Shown: one piece after another, positions 47,076 through 56,767 of the stretch
How positions within the stretch are numbered: position 1 is the stretch's first letter
How the letters are laid out: every line of letters begins with the position of its first letter
Origin: Mycolicibacterium celeriflavum
Lineage (GTDB): Bacteria; Actinomycetota; Actinomycetes; Mycobacteriales; Mycobacteriaceae
Assembly: GCF_010731795.1 (NCBI RefSeq)
Contig: NZ_AP022591.1
Coordinates: 124,001 to 188,000 of the forward strand
Length of the DNA stretch: 64,000 nt
Direction of reading: 5' to 3'
Notes under the pieces: generated by a model
Told to the model about the DNA's origin: nothing
The model's database searches: none
The model's input: the letters and a program-made list of their open reading frames with translations, nothing else
Translations under genes and position numbers: made by a program

Positions 47076-48356
47076 ATGGCGCGCATTGGAGACGGCGGTG
47101 ACCTGCTGAAGTGCTCATTCTGCGGAAAGAGTCAGAAGCAGGTCAAGAAACTCATCGCCGGACCCGGCGTATACATCTGTGACGAGTGCATCGACCTCTG
47201 CAACGAGATCATCGAAGAGGAACTGGCGGACGCCGACGACGTCAAGCTCGACGAGCTGCCCAAGCCGGCAGAGATCCGCGACTTCCTCGAGGGCTATGTC
47301 ATCGGACAGGACACCGCGAAGCGCACGCTGGCGGTCGCCGTCTACAACCACTACAAGCGAATTCAGGCGGGGGAGAAGACCCGCGATTCGCGCACCGAAC
47401 CCGTCGAACTCACCAAGTCCAACATCTTGATGCTGGGCCCGACCGGCTGCGGCAAGACCTATCTCGCGCAAACGCTGGCCAAGATGCTCAACGTTCCGTT
47501 CGCGATCGCCGACGCCACCGCGCTGACCGAAGCGGGCTACGTCGGCGAGGATGTCGAGAACATTCTGCTCAAGCTGATCCAGGCCGCCGACTATGACGTC
47601 AAGCGTGCCGAGACCGGGATCATCTACATCGACGAGGTCGACAAGATCGCCCGCAAGAGCGAGAACCCGTCGATCACCCGCGACGTGTCCGGCGAGGGCG
47701 TCCAGCAGGCGCTGCTGAAGATCCTCGAAGGCACCCAGGCGTCGGTGCCTCCGCAGGGCGGGCGCAAGCATCCGCACCAGGAGTTCATCCAGATCGACAC
47801 CACCAACGTGTTGTTCATCGTCGCAGGCGCTTTCGCGGGTTTGGAGAGGATCGTCTCCGACCGCGTCGGCAAGCGCGGGTTGGGCTTCGGCGCCGAGGTG
47901 CACTCGAAGGCGGAGATCGACACCCAGGACCATTTCGCCGAGGTCATGCCCGAAGATCTGATCAAATTCGGGTTGATTCCGGAGTTCATCGGCCGGCTGC
48001 CGATCGTCGCGTCGGTGACGAACCTCGACAAGGACTCGCTCGTGCAGATCCTGTCCAAGCCGAAGAACGCGTTGGTGAAGCAGTACACGCGGCTGTTCGA
48101 CATGGACGGCGTCGAGTTGGAGTTCACCGACGAGGCGCTGGAAGCCATCGCCGATCAGGCCATCCACCGCGGCACCGGCGCTCGCGGCCTGCGCGCCATC
48201 ATGGAAGAAGTCCTGCTGCCGGTGATGTATGACATCCCCAGCCGCGACGACGTCGCCAAGGTGGTCGTCACCAAGGAGACGGTCCAGGACAACGTGCTGC
48301 CGACCATCGTGCCGCGTAAGCCGTCGCGCCCCGAGCGCCGCGACAAGTCCGCCTAG
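47076..48356 (+). CDS. clpX: ATP-dependent Clp protease ATP-binding subunit ClpX
   Basis: 426-aa AAA+ unfoldase that recognises substrates and feeds them to ClpP1P2. The N-terminal zinc-binding domain has four Cys ([11 protein letters not shown], then CDECIDLC; residues about 13-40). The AAA+ module has Walker [11 protein letters not shown] (about 124-133), Walker [12 protein letters not shown], and sensor regions. The pore loop GYVGEDV and an IGF-type ClpP-binding loop position (RGLGFGAEV, about 270-280) are visible. ATG 47076 begins the family N-terminus ([12 protein letters not shown]). A palindromic family 1 repeat at 48382-48435 follows and could act as terminator. Confidence 0.96.
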   Translation: MARIGDGGDLLKCSFCGKSQKQVKKLIAGPGVYICDECIDLCNEIIEEELADADDVKLDELPKPAEIRDFLEGYVIGQDTAKRTLAVAVYNHYKRIQAGEKTRDSRTEPVELTKSNILMLGPTGCGKTYLAQTLAKMLNVPFAIADATALTEAGYVGEDVENILLKLIQAADYDVKRAETGIIYIDEVDKIARKSENPSITRDVSGEGVQQALLKILEGTQASVPPQGGRKHPHQEFIQIDTTNVLFIVAGAFAGLERIVSDRVGKRGLGFGAEVHSKAEIDTQDHFAEVMPEDLIKFGLIPEFIGRLPIVASVTNLDKDSLVQILSKPKNALVKQYTRLFDMDGVELEFTDEALEAIADQAIHRGTGARGLRAIMEEVLLPVMYDIPSRDDVAKVVVTKETVQDNVLPTIVPRKPSRPERRDKSA

Positions 48357-48381
48357 TTTCCGGGAGTATTGCGCGTCGAGA

Positions 48382-48435
48382 TCGACGGTATGGCTGCATC
48401 GCGAGCCGAATCCCGACCATTACGTCGGTTTCGAG
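48382..48435 (+). repeat. Palindromic dispersed repeat family 1, copy c
   Basis: Diverged copy of the 18174-18227 element: TATGGCTG near the left arm, then CCGAATC, GACCATT and CGTCGGTTTCGAG in the same order. It lies between clpX and convergent fdhD, with no nuclease gene nearby. Confidence 0.65.
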
Positions 48436-48447
48436 GCTGGACCGGAG

Positions 48448-49272
48448 TCAGCGGGTGATGCGGTCGGGCCGGGTGTAGACGTTCATCGACTCGCCGCGCA
48501 GGAATGCGACAAGGGTCAGCCCGGACTGGCTGGCCAGATCCACCGCGAGTGAGGACGGCGCCGACACCGCGGCCAGCACCGGAACGCCCGCCATCACCGC
48601 CTTCTGGGTCAATTCGAACGACGCTCGTCCGCTCACCAGCAGCACGGTGCCGGCCAGCGGTATGCGACCGTGCTCCACGGCCCACCCGATGACCTTGTCG
48701 ACGGCGTTGTGCCTGCCGACGTCTTCGCGGACGGCGAGCATGGTGCCGTCGGCGTCGAACAAGGCAGCGCCGTGCAGGCCGCCGGTGCTGGCAAACACCT
48801 TCTGCGCCTTGTGCAGTCGGGCCGGCAGCGCCGAAAGCGTGTCGGCGGTCACGGTCGTCGGATCGTCACCGGGACCGTGGCGGCTGCTCAACTGCACCGC
48901 CTCCAGCGAGGCCTTGCCGCAGACCCCGCAGGACGAGGTGGTGTAGAAGTTGCGTGTCACATCGACATCGGGCGCCGGAACATTCTGCGCGAGCCGCACG
49001 TCGAGCACGTTGTACGTGTTGAGATTGTCTGGGCCGGCGCCCTTGCAGTAGCGCGCGGCGAGCACGTCCCCACGGTCGCCGATGACCCCCTCGGTCAGCA
49101 GGAAGCCCTGCGCGAGTTCGACATCCGAACCGGGAGTGCGCATCGTCACGGTGATCGGCGCACCGTTGACGCGGATCTCCAAGGGCTCCTCGACCACCAG
49201 GGTTTCGGGCCGCGCAACCGCGGTGTCAGCGGTCATGTGCTGTGCCCGTCGCCTGGCTGTGACCCGACCCAT
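48448..49272 (-). CDS. fdhD: Formate dehydrogenase accessory sulfurtransferase FdhD
   Basis: 274-aa protein that transfers sulfur to the molybdenum cofactor so that formate dehydrogenase becomes active. The sulfur-carrying Cys motif is [12 protein letters not shown] (about residues 120-131), and the family core includes [38 protein letters not shown] and [12 protein letters not shown]. The start ATG 49272 gives the mycobacterial N-terminus ([10 protein letters not shown]). The gene converges with clpX on the left and is divergent from the small ORF at 49381. No formate dehydrogenase gene lies in the window, but mobA (52865) provides another molybdenum cofactor step nearby. Confidence 0.93.
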   Translation of the reverse strand: MGRVTARRRAQHMTADTAVARPETLVVEEPLEIRVNGAPITVTMRTPGSDVELAQGFLLTEGVIGDRGDVLAARYCKGAGPDNLNTYNVLDVRLAQNVPAPDVDVTRNFYTTSSCGVCGKASLEAVQLSSRHGPGDDPTTVTADTLSALPARLHKAQKVFASTGGLHGAALFDADGTMLAVREDVGRHNAVDKVIGWAVEHGRIPLAGTVLLVSGRASFELTQKAVMAGVPVLAAVSAPSSLAVDLASQSGLTLVAFLRGESMNVYTRPDRITR

Positions 49273-49380
49273 GAGACCACCCTATGACCTGCAGGTGCGG
49301 GCGAGCGTTCCAATGCCGTTCACCCCGCAGGCACGCGCGCCGGGCGGCGGTACCGCCGCAGAGACGGCACAATGTAGGAC

Positions 49381-49530
49381 GTGCACAACGATCTCGAACC
49401 GAAGCGCCATTCGCCGGTCTGGCGTGACCCGCTGTCGGCTGGATTCCGCGCGCACCAGCATCTGTTGCTGTTGAGACTGCGCTGGCGCGAGCGGCGCGTG
49501 GAATCCCAGCCGGCCGACGCCGATAGCTGA
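49381..49530 (+). CDS. Small ORF, 49 aa, possibly leaderless
   Basis: Short reading frame from GTG 49381 to TGA 49528-49530. The product is basic, with NDLEPKRHSPVWRDPLSAGF, then a leucine-rich helix (HQHLLLLRLRWRERR) and an acidic end. No family is recognised. Upstream, CACAAT at 49368-49373 ends 7 nt before the GTG, a spacing typical of mycobacterial –10 boxes for leaderless genes; there is no Shine-Dalgarno. The gene lies alone between divergent fdhD and korA. It could be real or chance; conservation would decide. Confidence 0.35.
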   Translation: MHNDLEPKRHSPVWRDPLSAGFRAHQHLLLLRLRWRERRVESQPADADS

Positions 49531-49831
49531 CGCGTCGACCCTGCTAGCTGACAGCTACTGAGCGGTAACCATTTCCTTAGAAAACGCTGTCTCGCGAACG
49601 TGACGAACAACACAGTAATGTCTCATCCGCGCCATCGACACACCGCATGAGCTGTGTGTTCATCGCCGCGGAACCGACGCGCCGTCCGCGAGTCCGGTAA
49701 AGGGCTGCCTAAGAGAAGTGCAATAATCGGTACTGGCAGTGACATAAAAACTTTGGTGGGTGTTTTCCGGCGGCGCGTCGGCCCGACTGCGACTCGGAGG
49801 CATCACCAAGACAGCGTGGGAGGCAGGCTTC

Positions 49832-51787
49832 GTGGCAGCGAAGGACAACGCCGTCAGCCCGGGGACGGCGGGCCCCCGGCAGAAGCTCGAGAAGGTCGTC
49901 ATCCGCTTCGCCGGCGACTCGGGCGACGGGATGCAGCTCACCGGTGACCGGTTCACCTCCGAGGCCGCATTGTTCGGCAACGACCTGGCCACGCAGCCCA
50001 ACTACCCGGCCGAGATCCGCGCGCCGCAGGGGACGCTGCCCGGTGTGTCGTCGTTCCAGATCCAGATCGCCGACTACGACATCCTCACCGCCGGTGACCG
50101 CCCCGACGTGCTCGTCGCGATGAATCCCGCCGCGCTGAAGGCCAATGTCTCGGATCTGCCCCGGGGCGGCCTGATCATCGCCAACTCCGACGAGTTCACC
50201 AAGCGCAACCTGGCCAAGGTCGGCTACGACGGCAACCCGCTGGAGAGTGACGAGCTGTCCGACTACGTCGTGCAGGCCGTTCCGATGACCACGTTGACGT
50301 TGGGTGCGGTCGAGTCGATCGGCGCCTCGAAGAAGGACGGTCAGCGCGCGAAGAACATGTTCGCGCTCGGGCTGCTGTCGTGGATGTACGGCCGCGAGCT
50401 ACGGCACAGCGAATCGTTCATCCGAGAGAAGTTCGCCCGCAAACCTGACATCGCCGAGGCCAACGTGCTGGCGCTCAAGGCCGGCTGGAACTACGGCGAA
50501 ACCACCGAGGCGTTCGCCAGCACCTACGAGGTCGCGCCCGCCAAGCTCAAGACCGGCGAGTACCGCCAGATCTCCGGCAACACCGCGCTGGCCTACGGCA
50601 TCGTCACCGCCGGGCAGCTCGCCGATCTGCAGGTCGTGCTCGGGACCTACCCGATCACCCCCGCGTCGGACATCCTGCACGAGCTGTCCAAGCACAAGAA
50701 CTTCAACGTGCTGACCTTTCAGGCCGAAGACGAGATCGCCGGCATCGGCGCGGCGATCGGCGCCTCCTACGGCGGGGCACTCGGCGTGACCAGCACGTCG
50801 GGTCCCGGTATCTCGCTGAAGTCGGAGGCGATCGGCCTGGCCGTGATGACCGAACTGCCGCTGATCATCATCGACGTCCAGCGCGGCGGCCCGTCGACGG
50901 GCCTGCCCACCAAGACCGAGCAGGCCGACCTCCTTCAGGTGATGTACGGCCGCAACGGCGAGTCGCCGGTTGCGGTGGTTGCGCCCCGCTCACCCTCGGA
51001 CTGCTTCGACGTGGCTGTCGAGGCGGCCCGGATCGCGGTGAACTACCACACGCCGGTGGTCATCCTGTCCGACGGCGCGATCGCCAACGGCTCCGAGCCA
51101 TGGCGCATCCCCGACGTCAGCACGTACAAGCGCATCGAGCACAATTTCGCCAGCGCGGACGAACCCTTCCAGCCCTACGCCCGCGACCCGGAAACCCTCG
51201 CCCGGCAGTTCGCCATCCCGGGCACGCCCGGCCTGGAGCACCGGATCGGCGGGCTCGAGGCGGCCAACGGGTCGGGCAACATCTCCTACGAGCCGAAGAA
51301 CCACGACCTGATGGTCCGACTGCGGCAAGCCAAGATCGACGGCGTCGCCGTTCCTGACCTCGAGGTCGATGACCCGACCGGTGACGCGGAGTTGCTGATG
51401 GTCGGTTGGGGCAGTAGCTACGGGCCGATCGGCGAGGCGTGCCGACGCGCGCGGCGCAAGGGCATCAAGGTCGCCCAGGCGCATCTGCGCAACCTCAACC
51501 CGTTCCCGGCGAACCTGGGGGAGGTGCTGCGGCGCTATCCGAATGTTGTGTGCCCGGAGATGAACCTCGGCCAGCTCGCGCTGCTGCTGCGCGGCCGGTA
51601 CCTGGTCGACGTGCAGTCGGTGACCAAGGTGGAAGGTATGGCGTTTCTGGCCGACGAGGTCGAGGGCATCATCGACGCCGCGTTGGACGGGACATTGGGT
51701 GAGAAGGAAAGCGACAAGGCCGAGTTCGCGCGGTTGGCGGCGGCGACCGTCGAGATCGGTGCGGCTGGTGTGGGAGCAAGCGCATGA
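49832..51787 (+). CDS. korA: 2-oxoglutarate:ferredoxin oxidoreductase, alpha/gamma fused subunit
   Basis: 651-aa subunit of the CoA-dependent 2-oxoglutarate:ferredoxin oxidoreductase, which gives succinyl-CoA and reduced ferredoxin. In mycobacteria it is an alternative to the 2-oxoglutarate dehydrogenase route. The N-terminal gamma-type domain has IRFAGDSGDGMQLTGDRF and NYPAEIRAPQGTLPGVSS; then comes the alpha domain from about residue 230 with TGEYRQISGNTALAYGIV, YPITPASDILHEL and SGPGISLKSEAIGLA; the C-terminal domain has LRNLNPFPANLGEVL. GTG 49832 is chosen, with GGAGG about 8 nt upstream. It overlaps korB by 4 bp (ATGA). The 301 nt between the small ORF and this start hold no clear gene. 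Confidence 0.93.
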   Translation: MAAKDNAVSPGTAGPRQKLEKVVIRFAGDSGDGMQLTGDRFTSEAALFGNDLATQPNYPAEIRAPQGTLPGVSSFQIQIADYDILTAGDRPDVLVAMNPAALKANVSDLPRGGLIIANSDEFTKRNLAKVGYDGNPLESDELSDYVVQAVPMTTLTLGAVESIGASKKDGQRAKNMFALGLLSWMYGRELRHSESFIREKFARKPDIAEANVLALKAGWNYGETTEAFASTYEVAPAKLKTGEYRQISGNTALAYGIVTAGQLADLQVVLGTYPITPASDILHELSKHKNFNVLTFQAEDEIAGIGAAIGASYGGALGVTSTSGPGISLKSEAIGLAVMTELPLIIIDVQRGGPSTGLPTKTEQADLLQVMYGRNGESPVAVVAPRSPSDCFDVAVEAARIAVNYHTPVVILSDGAIANGSEPWRIPDVSTYKRIEHNFASADEPFQPYARDPETLARQFAIPGTPGLEHRIGGLEAANGSGNISYEPKNHDLMVRLRQAKIDGVAVPDLEVDDPTGDAELLMVGWGSSYGPIGEACRRARRKGIKVAQAHLRNLNPFPANLGEVLRRYPNVVCPEMNLGQLALLLRGRYLVDVQSVTKVEGMAFLADEVEGIIDAALDGTLGEKESDKAEFARLAAATVEIGAAGVGASA

Positions 51788-52854
51788 CTGACCTGATCGG
51801 TAGTGACCTCGGATTGACGGCAGGCACCAGCCGGGTGCCCACGTCGGACCAGCCGCAGAAGTCCAAGGACTTCACCAGCGACCAGGAGGTCCGATGGTGC
51901 CCCGGTTGCGGCGACTACGTCATCCTCAACACGATCCGCAACTTCCTGCCCGAATTGGGGTTGCGGCGCGAGAACATCGCGTTCGTCAGCGGCATCGGGT
52001 GCTCGAGTCGGTTCCCCTACTACCTGGAGACCTACGGGTTTCACTCCATCCACGGCCGGGCCCCGACGATCGCCACCGGTCTGGCCTTGGCGCGCGAGGA
52101 CCTGTCGGTGTGGGTGGTCACCGGTGACGGCGACGCGCTCTCCATCGGCGGCAACCATCTGATCCACGCGCTGCGCCGCAATATCAACATCACGATCCTG
52201 CTGTTCAACAACCGGATCTACGGGCTGACCAAGGGCCAGTACTCACCGACCTCGGAGGTCGGCAAGGTCACCAAGTCCACCCCGATGGGCTCGCTGGACT
52301 ACCCGTTCAACCCGGTGTCGCTGGCGCTGGGCGCCGACGCGACGTTCGTCGGCCGGGCGCTGGACTCCGACCGCAAGGGCCTGTCCGAGGTGTTGCGCGC
52401 GGCCGCTGCGCACCGCGGCGCCGCGCTGGTCGAGATTCTGCAGGACTGCCCGATCTTCAACGACGGCTCCTTCGACGCATTGCGCAAGGAGGGCGCCGAG
52501 GAGCGACTGATCGGCCTCACCCACGGCGAGCCGATCACCTTCGGCGCCGATGGCGAGTACTGCGTGGTGAAGTCGGGTTACGGCCTGGAGATCGCCAAGA
52601 CCGCCGATGTGTCGGCCGAGGAGATCGTGATCCACGACGCCAACCTCGAGGATTCGGCGTACGCGTTCGCGCTTTCGCGGTTGAGCGAGCAGAACCTCGA
52701 GCACATGGTGATGGGCATCTTCCGCCAGGTGAGCAAGCCGACCTACGACGACGCCGCACGCCAGCAGGTCGTCGCAGCGCGTAACGAGAAGGCGCACGAC
52801 ACGACCGCGCTTCAGTCACTGCTTCGCGGCAAAGACACCTGGACCGTCGACTAA
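51784..52854 (+). CDS. korB: 2-oxoglutarate:ferredoxin oxidoreductase, beta subunit
   Basis: 356-aa ThDP- and Fe-S-binding subunit, partner of KorA. The cysteine motif [13 protein letters not shown] (about residues 37-49) and a further Cys in [17 protein letters not shown] supply iron-sulfur ligands. The ThDP motif is in [20 protein letters not shown], followed by [24 protein letters not shown], the typical NxxYGxTxGQxSPT stretch. ATG 51784 overlaps the korA stop. mobA starts 10 nt after its stop. Together korA and korB encode a complete enzyme; no ferredoxin gene is visible in the window. Confidence 0.94.
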   Translation: MTDLIGSDLGLTAGTSRVPTSDQPQKSKDFTSDQEVRWCPGCGDYVILNTIRNFLPELGLRRENIAFVSGIGCSSRFPYYLETYGFHSIHGRAPTIATGLALAREDLSVWVVTGDGDALSIGGNHLIHALRRNINITILLFNNRIYGLTKGQYSPTSEVGKVTKSTPMGSLDYPFNPVSLALGADATFVGRALDSDRKGLSEVLRAAAAHRGAALVEILQDCPIFNDGSFDALRKEGAEERLIGLTHGEPITFGADGEYCVVKSGYGLEIAKTADVSAEEIVIHDANLEDSAYAFALSRLSEQNLEHMVMGIFRQVSKPTYDDAARQQVVAARNEKAHDTTALQSLLRGKDTWTVD

Positions 52855-52864
52855 CGTCACGGTC

Positions 52865-53455
52865 ATGACGACCGACGTTCCGTTGGCCGCGGTGATCCTG
52901 GCGGGCGGGGCTTCCCGCCGCATGGGCCGCGACAAGGCCACGCTGCCGTATGAAGGAACCACGCTCGTCCAGCGGATGGTCGACATTCTCAAGCCGCGCT
53001 GTGCGCCGGTCTTCGTGATCGCGGCGCCCGGGCAGGCGCTGCCCGCGCTGGACGCCGAGATTCTGCGTGACGAGGCGCGTGGGGTGGGGCCATTGCTGGC
53101 CACCGGGCGAGGGCTGCGGGCCGCCGCGGAGGCCGGGTCGGCCCTGGCATTCGTCGCGGCGGTCGACATGCCGCTGCTGACCGTCGAGTTGATCGACGAG
53201 CTCGCCGGGCCGGCCGAGCGTCTCGGCGCGGACGTGGTGCTGCCGTGGGACGGTCGCGACCACTATCTGGCCGGCGTCTACCGAACTGCGCTGGCCGGCC
53301 GTGTCGCGGAGTTGGTGGCCGCGGGCGAGCGCAGCATGCGGGCACTGGTCCAGAGGGTCGACACGCAGCGGATCGTGATGACCGAACAAGCGGCCCTGAC
53401 CAACGTCAACACGGCCGCCGACCTCGCCGCGATGCGCGGCCCAAAAATCGCCTAG
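52865..53455 (+). CDS. mobA: Molybdenum cofactor guanylyltransferase MobA
   Basis: 196-aa nucleotidyltransferase that attaches GMP to molybdopterin, or a close NTP-transferase relative. The N-terminal signature [20 protein letters not shown] (residues about 9-28) is complete, with the Lys that contacts the nucleotide. The metal-binding Asp lies in [11 protein letters not shown], and the C-terminal part has [11 protein letters not shown]. Relatives such as MobA and MocA are hard to separate by sequence alone. ATG 52865 lies 10 nt after korB, so it is probably in the korAB operon. The next gene is 1 kb away. Confidence 0.88.
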   Translation: MTTDVPLAAVILAGGASRRMGRDKATLPYEGTTLVQRMVDILKPRCAPVFVIAAPGQALPALDAEILRDEARGVGPLLATGRGLRAAAEAGSALAFVAAVDMPLLTVELIDELAGPAERLGADVVLPWDGRDHYLAGVYRTALAGRVAELVAAGERSMRALVQRVDTQRIVMTEQAALTNVNTAADLAAMRGPKIA

Positions 53456-53797
53456 CAAATTCGCGATATCAAATGCGCATAATTCCGAATTTCGCCGGCA
53501 GAATTCCTGACAGTGAATTACTCGGGTTACGGCCGTGATATTCCGTTCGTTGCGCATCGGTGCCGGGGACGAATGGTTCCAGCCGATCGCAGACCGGCGC
53601 CTTCCGAATGACCATGTCCGGGAAGCACTCTCACGGAGTGCGATGCGCCATCTGGTGACCAATTCAAGTGACTTGGCGCCCATTCTGGCGCGTTGACGGG
53701 TGAGAAAAGCCATCGGATGCAGCCGCGCGCGACTATCGGCGACCGGCCACGACCGCCGCCGTGACGACAACTGCACCGTGCCGAACACCTAAACTGG

Positions 53798-53830
53798 GCT
53801 TGTCTCTACTAAACACATTGTCGGACAAGC
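53798..53830. repeat. Inverted repeat in the non-coding region before rpf
   Basis: GCTTGTC (53798-53804) and GACAAGC (53824-53830), 7-bp arms with a 19-nt spacer. Part of the 53456-54470 region, which contains no credible gene and is locally less GC-rich, particularly at its left end. Confidence 0.45.
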
Positions 53831-53912
53831 TGATTAGGCCGATCCTGGCAGATGCACAACAACTTGCCGGCAGCCTACCGCAACCGGACGACATCGAGAT
53901 AACCTGAGCTGC

Positions 53913-53930
53913 AGGTCATTTCGATGACCT
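53913..53930. promoter_or_regulatory. Perfect hairpin with TTCG tetraloop
   Basis: AGGTCAT (53913-53919), loop TTCG, ATGACCT (53924-53930). A UUCG loop is unusually stable in RNA; the hairpin may belong to an untranslated transcript or end one. Confidence 0.5.
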
Positions 53931-54064
53931 CATCAGTCGGCGGTCAGCGAACCGATCTACCAACACCGCCATCCAACAGCACGTCATCACGATTTACGCG
54001 TTCGCACTGAGCGTTTCGACCCACACCGGCGGCGTCGTGAAGGTGGTCCAGCTCACAATTAACC

Positions 54065-54080
54065 CGTGAGATGGCTCACG
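54065..54080. promoter_or_regulatory. CRP-like site upstream of the first rpf
   Basis: CGTGAGATGGCTCACG carries the CRP core GTGA-N6-TCAC with symmetric flanks. M. tuberculosis CRP (Rv3676) is known to regulate rpfA. It lies 390 nt before the rpf start, so it implies a long leader or acts at another promoter. A further inverted repeat (CGTTAT…ATAACG, 54123-54142) follows. Confidence 0.5.
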
Positions 54081-54294
54081 CGGACCTGCGATCCACTGCG
54101 GTCATGCAGCTGCGTCAATGTCCGTTATGACCTGCGATAACGAAAAGACGCCGGCACCGTGATCAGTCCGTGATCTCGCCGCAACACGTCCGTCGCCAAT
54201 ATGACTTTCGGCGGGCCGGTTTGTACGGTCCCAAACGGCTCTACCCGGAGCAAATAATTTCAAAACCACGAACCTGCGTGTGAGTGGGGCTGTC

Positions 54295-54797
<503 letters not shown>

Positions 54798-54819
54798 CCA
54801 GCCGATCGTCGACAAGAAC

Positions 54820-54859
54820 AGGCGGTGCCGGGACATCCCGGCACCGCCTCTTCTTTCTC
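54820..54859 (+). terminator. Intrinsic terminator after the first rpf
   Basis: Perfect 13-bp stem AGGCGGTGCCGGG (54820-54832), loop ACAT, CCCGGCACCGCCT (54837-54849), followed by CTTCTTTCTC. One of the clearest terminators in the window; it separates the two rpf genes. Confidence 0.88.
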
Positions 54860-54881
54860 AGAGGGCTCTTACACCAGATAA

Positions 54882-55520
<639 letters not shown>

Positions 55521-55526
55521 ACCGGG

Positions 55527-56693
55527 TCACGCCCCAGCCAGATCGCGGTCGGTCGGCAGGGCGAATGCCGACCGCGCCGCCACGGCGGCCAGATGCCGGG
55601 TCACCAGCGCCTCGGGTGCCAGCACCGTCGCGCGGGCAAGCAGCGCGCTGAGCAACGGAGGAAGGTTCATCACGCGGCCGATGAATCGCGACTCGCGCAT
55701 CAGCGACCGGACCCGCGGGCGGCGGAACGCCACGAACCGCGCGAATGCCGACGCGGTGACGTCGTCGCCCTCGAGGAATCTCGCGAGGATCACGGCGTCC
55801 TCCAGCCCTTGGCAGCCGCCCTGTCCGAGATGCGGCCGCATGGGATGCGCGGCGTCGCCGACCACCACGACCGGACCCCGCGCCCACTGTCGCGCCTCAT
55901 CGCGGTCATACAGGTCGTTACGCAACACGGCGACGCGCTCCGTGGTCGCCAGAATCTCGGGGATCGGCTGCGCCCAGGCGGCGAATCGCTCCTGGAGATA
56001 AGCCAACTCCCCTTGCGGCGCGGTTTGTCCTTCGGTCACACGTTCGGTGGCGAACCAGTAGGTGTGTTCCGCGCCGAGCGGCACGTGGCCGAACTCGACC
56101 GCGGGGCCGAGTGTCTCCCCCGCGAGGTCCGGGTCGATCCGGCAGTGCGCCACGCCGCGCCACGCCGTGTAGCCGACGTACCTGTTGTGCAGAGGACCGT
56201 TGAGGTGGCGGGCCACCATCGAATGGGTGCCGTCCGCGCCGACGACGGCGTCGGCCTCCAGCACCGTGTTGTCCGTCAGCGTGACCCGGACCCCGTCGGC
56301 GCCTACCGCCAGCGCGTCCGCGGCCACTCCGGCGCGCAGCGTGCCGTCGCTGAGTGCGTCCGCGAGGATCGAGTTCAGCGCCGACCGCCGGATGACGACC
56401 AGCGGCTCGCCGAGGGCTGTGACGATGCGCGCCGGTGCGGGCCGTCGCAGCCAGGTGCCGTCGCGCCAGCGCGCTGCGCCCGCGCTCACCCGGCCGCCGG
56501 CCTGGCGCACCGGGTCACCCAGGCCGAGGTCGTCGAGTGCGGCCAACGCGTTCGGCCAGATGCTGATCCCGGCGCCTGACGACGTGTCGGTGCGCTCCTC
56601 GATCAACGTGATGTCGTGCCCGCGCTGTTGCAGCGCGACGGCGGTCGCCAGCCCGGCGATGCCCGCGCCGATCACCACGATCCGCTTCGGCAT
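55527..56693 (-). CDS. FAD-dependent monooxygenase (aromatic ring hydroxylase type)
   Basis: 388-aa flavoprotein of the PHBH/UbiH-like class A monooxygenases. Rossmann FAD motif RIVVIGAGIAGLATAVALQQRGHDI (GxGxxG, residues about 7-14), the DG-type segment ADAVVGADGTHSMVARHL, and the second FAD motif VVVVGDAAHPMRPHLGQGGCQGLEDA (GD motif) are all complete. Such enzymes hydroxylate aromatic or polyketide-like substrates with NAD(P)H; the substrate here is unknown. ATG 56693 begins the Rossmann strand; the frame to 56873 is open but without similarity. It is divergent from the S9 peptidase gene (75-nt gap). Confidence 0.87.
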   Translation of the reverse strand: MPKRIVVIGAGIAGLATAVALQQRGHDITLIEERTDTSSGAGISIWPNALAALDDLGLGDPVRQAGGRVSAGAARWRDGTWLRRPAPARIVTALGEPLVVIRRSALNSILADALSDGTLRAGVAADALAVGADGVRVTLTDNTVLEADAVVGADGTHSMVARHLNGPLHNRYVGYTAWRGVAHCRIDPDLAGETLGPAVEFGHVPLGAEHTYWFATERVTEGQTAPQGELAYLQERFAAWAQPIPEILATTERVAVLRNDLYDRDEARQWARGPVVVVGDAAHPMRPHLGQGGCQGLEDAVILARFLEGDDVTASAFARFVAFRRPRVRSLMRESRFIGRVMNLPPLLSALLARATVLAPEALVTRHLAAVAARSAFALPTDRDLAGA

Positions 56694-56767
56694 TCGTCGA
56701 ACGTAGCCTGTGCCGCGGTCGTGGCCGGTGCGACGGCTCGAGGAAGCCGGTGTGCTACGAACGGGGA

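Larger units (their letters stand above)
53456..54064. other. Long non-coding gap, left part
   Basis: About 0.6 kb (continuing to 54470) without any frame resembling a known protein. The left 100 bases are rich in AATTC/GAATT words and less GC-rich than the neighbouring genes. Frames open across it on the minus strand are shadows of mobA. Syntenic M. tuberculosis contains only very small hypothetical genes here; a decayed gene or an untranslated RNA is possible. Confidence 0.6.

Noticed and set aside
52535..53788. Minus-strand frame covering mobA and part of the long non-coding gap
   Set aside because: Antisense to korB and mobA; its extension into the gap shows no similarity to a protein family.
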